Below, one piece after another: positions 14,711 through 17,141 of a stretch of DNA of 17,141 nt. Position 1 is the stretch's first letter; each line of letters opens with the position of its first letter. Under the pieces are notes generated by a model. The model saw nothing but the letters and a program-made list of their open reading frames with translations, did no database searches and was not told where the DNA came from. This DNA is from an uncultured Prevotellaceae bacterium. Its GTDB lineage: Bacteria > Bacteroidota > Bacteroidia > Bacteroidales > Bacteroidaceae. Position numbers and translations under genes: made by a program. The DNA lies in contig CAMNHM010000052.1 of NCBI GenBank assembly GCA_946539475.1, positions 1 to 17,141 on the forward strand, written 5' to 3'.

Positions 14711-14718
14711 TAACTTTG
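14711..14718 (+). promoter_or_regulatory. Promoter -7 box of hppA
   Basis: TAACTTTG matches TAnnTTTG and sits 60 bases before the ATG at 14779, giving an AT-rich leader of about 55 bases. The -33 region is a pyrimidine tract without a clear TTTG. It is divergent from the ATP-grasp promoter, with the boxes 43 bases apart. Confidence 0.55.
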
Positions 14719-14778
14719 TGCCCATATTTCCTAAATGCAGAGCTTACGTTATTTACAACTTAATAAATTTAAACACAC

Positions 14779-16971
14779 ATGAACATTCCATTTGCTTTCT
14801 GGCTTGTGCCCATCGCTTCATTGGTGGCGCTTGCCATGGCGTGGTTCTTTTTCCGCTCGATGCTGAAGGCCGATGAGGGAACACCACGCATGAGAGAAAT
14901 CGCAGGACACGTGCGCCACGGTGCCATGGCCTATCTGAAACAGCAGTACAAGGTGGTGACCATCGTCTTCGTCGTCCTCGCCGTTGTGTTCGCATTCATG
15001 GCTTATGTGCTGAAGGCGCAGAACCCGTGGGTGCCATTCGCTTTCCTCACCGGAGGATTCTTTTCAGGACTGGCAGGATTCTTCGGTATGAAGACTGCTA
15101 CCTATGCCTCGGCCCGCACGGCTAATGCCGCACGTAAGAGTCTCGACGGAGGACTGAAGATCGCGTTCCGTTCGGGAGCCGTGATGGGACTTACGGTCGT
15201 CGGACTCGGATTGCTCGACATCGCTATTTGGTTCCTCGTCCTCTCGTTCTTCTATCATGGTGACAAGATGGCCCTCATAACCATCACCACGACGATGCTG
15301 ACTTTCGGTATGGGTGCATCGACGCAGGCTCTCTTCGCTCGTGTCGGTGGAGGTATCTATACGAAGGCTGCCGACGTGGGCGCTGATATCGTAGGTAAGG
15401 TGGAGGCCGACATCCCCGAGGACGATCCGCGCAATCCCGCTACCATCGCCGACAACGTGGGCGACAACGTGGGCGACGTGGCAGGAATGGGTGCCGACCT
15501 TTACGAGAGCTACTGTGGCTCTATCCTGTCGACGGCCGCACTAGGCGCAACAGCCTTCGCTATGGTGCCTGATATGCAGCTGCGTGCTGTCATCGCTCCG
15601 ATGCTGATTGCGGCTGTGGGCGTATTCCTAAGTATCTTCGGTATTTATCTCGTGCGTACAAAGGAAGGTGCAACGATGAAAGACCTCCTACATTCGCTTT
15701 CATTGGGAACCAACGTGTCTGCCGTACTCATCGCCGGCGCAACCTTTGCCATACTGTATCTGCTCGGTATCGAGAATTGGCTTGGCTTGTCGTTCTCAGT
15801 CATCAGCGGACTCGCTGCTGGCGTGATCATCGGTCAGGCAACGGAGTACTATACCTCTCATTCTTATAAGCCTACTCAGAAGATTTCTGAGGCAGGACTC
15901 ACCGGGGCCGCAACGGTTATCATCAAGGGTATCGGAACGGGAATGATGTCAACCTGCATACCTGTCGTAACCATCGGTGTGGCCATTATGATGAGCTATC
16001 TCTGTGCTAATGGCTTCAACATGGAAATGTCGGCCGAAGCACTCTCTCACGGACTCTATGGAATAGGAATCGCTGCCGTTGGTATGCTCTCAACACTGGG
16101 CATCACATTGGCAACTGATGCCTATGGCCCCATTGCCGACAATGCCGGTGGTAATGCTGAGATGAGTGAACTGGGCGAGGAAGTGCGTCAGCGCACAGAT
16201 GCACTCGACGCGCTGGGCAATACTACTGCCGCAACGGGTAAGGGCTTCGCCATCGGCTCTGCTGCACTCACGGCTTTGGCTCTCCTGGCTTCTTACATCG
16301 AAGAGGTGAAAATCGCCATGGAACGCGCTGGCACAACGCTGACCAACCTGAAAGGTGAGATTATTTCTGCTGCCGATGCTACGATACCTGACTTCATGAA
16401 CTACTTCCAGGTTAATCTGATGAACCCCAAAGTCCTCGTCGGAGCATTCATTGGAGCAATGGCGGCCTTCCTGTTCTGCGGACTGACAATGGAGGCTGTT
16501 GGACGTGCTGCACAGAAGATGGTGGAAGAAGTGCGCCGACAGTTCCGTGAGATTAAGGGTATTCTCGAAGGAAAGGCAACGCCCGACTATGGATCGTGTG
16601 TGGAGATCTCTACCCGTGCTGCTCAGCACGAGATGATCCTGCCGTCGCTTCTGGCTATCGCTATTCCCATCGTAGTCGGCATGGTGCTTGGCGTTGCTGG
16701 TGTGCTGGGACTTCTCGTTGGCGGACTGGCTGCTGGATTCACGCTTGCTGTCTTCATGGCTAATGCTGGTGGCGCGTGGGACAATGCTAAGAAAATGGTG
16801 GAAGAAGGGCATTTCGGTGGAAAAGGCTCTTTTGCCCATAAAGCAACGATCGTGGGCGACACCGTTGGCGATCCATTTAAGGATACGAGCGGTCCCTCGC
16901 TCAACATTCTCATCAAGCTCATGTCGATGGTTAGCATAGTGATGGCTGGACTGACAGTCCTCTTCTCATAG
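14779..16971 (+). CDS. hppA: Membrane-bound ion-translocating pyrophosphatase, K+-dependent type
   Basis: 730 residues with about 16 membrane helices. It hydrolyses cytosolic pyrophosphate and uses the energy to pump H+ and/or Na+ across the inner membrane. Signatures: GGGIYTKAADVGADIVGKVE (190-209), DNVGDNVGDVAGMGADLYES (225-244) with the pyrophosphate/Mg aspartates and membrane glutamate E243, DAYGPIADNAGGNAEM, GNTTAATGKG, and the C-terminal GGAWDNAKK and GDTVGDPFKDTSGPSLN. In GNTTAATGKG the alanine A484 and glycine G487 replace the lysine and threonine of K+-independent pumps, so K+ stimulation is expected. Bacteroides relatives have been described as dual Na+,H+ pumps; whether this one is dual cannot be settled by eye. 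It is monocistronic, with its own promoter and a strong hairpin after the stop. Confidence 0.97.
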   Translation: MNIPFAFWLVPIASLVALAMAWFFFRSMLKADEGTPRMREIAGHVRHGAMAYLKQQYKVVTIVFVVLAVVFAFMAYVLKAQNPWVPFAFLTGGFFSGLAGFFGMKTATYASARTANAARKSLDGGLKIAFRSGAVMGLTVVGLGLLDIAIWFLVLSFFYHGDKMALITITTTMLTFGMGASTQALFARVGGGIYTKAADVGADIVGKVEADIPEDDPRNPATIADNVGDNVGDVAGMGADLYESYCGSILSTAALGATAFAMVPDMQLRAVIAPMLIAAVGVFLSIFGIYLVRTKEGATMKDLLHSLSLGTNVSAVLIAGATFAILYLLGIENWLGLSFSVISGLAAGVIIGQATEYYTSHSYKPTQKISEAGLTGAATVIIKGIGTGMMSTCIPVVTIGVAIMMSYLCANGFNMEMSAEALSHGLYGIGIAAVGMLSTLGITLATDAYGPIADNAGGNAEMSELGEEVRQRTDALDALGNTTAATGKGFAIGSAALTALALLASYIEEVKIAMERAGTTLTNLKGEIISAADATIPDFMNYFQVNLMNPKVLVGAFIGAMAAFLFCGLTMEAVGRAAQKMVEEVRRQFREIKGILEGKATPDYGSCVEISTRAAQHEMILPSLLAIAIPIVVGMVLGVAGVLGLLVGGLAAGFTLAVFMANAGGAWDNAKKMVEEGHFGGKGSFAHKATIVGDTVGDPFKDTSGPSLNILIKLMSMVSIVMAGLTVLFS

Positions 16972-16992
16972 CTCAATACGGAATAATAGCTT

Positions 16993-17033
16993 TTATGGCC
17001 CCTTATATATTAATAATGTATATGGGGCCATAA
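16993..17033 (+). terminator. Strong hairpin after hppA
   Basis: TTATGGCCCC (16993-17002) pairs perfectly with GGGGCCATAA (17024-17033), and ATATA/TATAT bases can extend the stem after one mismatch. It begins 21 bases after the stop codon. No long U-run follows, but the position and ten-pair stem suit a terminator. Confidence 0.65.
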
Positions 17034-17087
17034 TTGTAAACAATCGCGAAAATCTTTCTTTTTTAGTGAAAAAAGTCCCGGAAATAT

Positions 17088-17118
17088 TTTGGTGATCGGT
17101 AGAAAGTTCGTACCTTTG
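17088..17118 (+). promoter_or_regulatory. Consensus promoter for a gene beyond the right edge
   Basis: TTTG (17088-17091), a 19-base spacer and TACCTTTG (17111-17118) followed by CA form a full-consensus promoter. The remaining 23 bases hold no start codon or recognisable RNA gene, so the product is unknown. Confidence 0.75.
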
Positions 17119-17141
17119 CATCCGCTAAACAGGCAGGTAGC

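Noticed and set aside
16090..16839. 249-codon minus-strand open frame within hppA
   Set aside because: The hppA frame is intact and carries every family signature; the opposite frame is S/H-rich with no domain features.
14665..17077. A 15-base exact repeat, TTAGTGAAAAAAGTC, at 14665-14679 and 17063-17077 on either side of hppA
   Set aside because: It lies in AT-rich promoter regions, is A-rich and shows no target-site duplication or mobile-element ends; chance or shared promoter composition explains it well enough, so no hppA-mobilising unit is claimed.
17111..17141. tRNA or other RNA gene starting after the last promoter
   Set aside because: Only 23 bases follow the promoter; no acceptor stem or conserved RNA sequence can be recognised.

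Overview
The window reads as chromosomal DNA of a member of the Bacteroidales, most likely a Prevotella-type organism. The main reason is the recurring promoter word TAnnTTTG, mostly TACCTTTGCA, in front of genes, in several cases with TTTG 19-20 bases upstream; this is the Bacteroidetes housekeeping sigma pattern. Protein content agrees: a PanB closely resembling Bacteroides PanB, a two-hotdog acyl-ACP thioesterase, a TlpA-like lipid-side thioredoxin with an N-terminal DUF4369-type region, a K+-dependent type membrane pyrophosphatase and a secreted GH43 enzyme. I see no rRNA, tRNA, CRISPR array, insertion sequence, integrase or phage gene.

Layout. (1) 1-1336, minus: the N-terminal 445 residues of a PutA-type proline catabolic enzyme, cut by the window edge. 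(2) 1499-4812, plus: a tight operon of HAD phosphatase, panB, acyl-ACP thioesterase and secreted TlpA-like thioredoxin. (3) 4800-7506, minus: a fused malic enzyme/phosphotransacetylase-like protein followed, with an 8-base overlap, by a short FolK-like protein whose end overlaps tlpA. (4) 7507-7713: a divergent control region with a duplicated promoter-plus-palindrome unit. (5) 7714-11414, plus: a three-gene operon of a TetR regulator, a membrane-anchored SGNH enzyme and an MBOAT acyltransferase. (6) 11415-11914: a gene-free, repeat-rich stretch. (7) 11915-14640, minus: an ATP-grasp-like protein of unknown substrate overlapping by ATGA a secreted GH43 glycosidase. (8) 14779-16971, plus: hppA, then a hairpin and a strong promoter for a gene beyond the window.

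How the genes may work together. The TetR-SGNH-MBOAT operon has the parts of an envelope O-acetylation system: MBOAT passes an acyl group across the inner membrane and an anchored SGNH enzyme transfers it to, or removes it from, a cell-wall or surface glycan. The regulator and the divergent malic enzyme share a control region holding two palindromes in equivalent positions 86 bases apart. This makes joint control of central carbon (pyruvate, NADPH, acetyl-CoA) and envelope acylation a testable idea. It is the most interesting part of the window. The remaining genes are mostly housekeeping: CoA precursor synthesis, fatty acid release, proline use, pyrophosphate-driven ion pumping and hemicellulose side-chain or xylo-oligomer cleavage.
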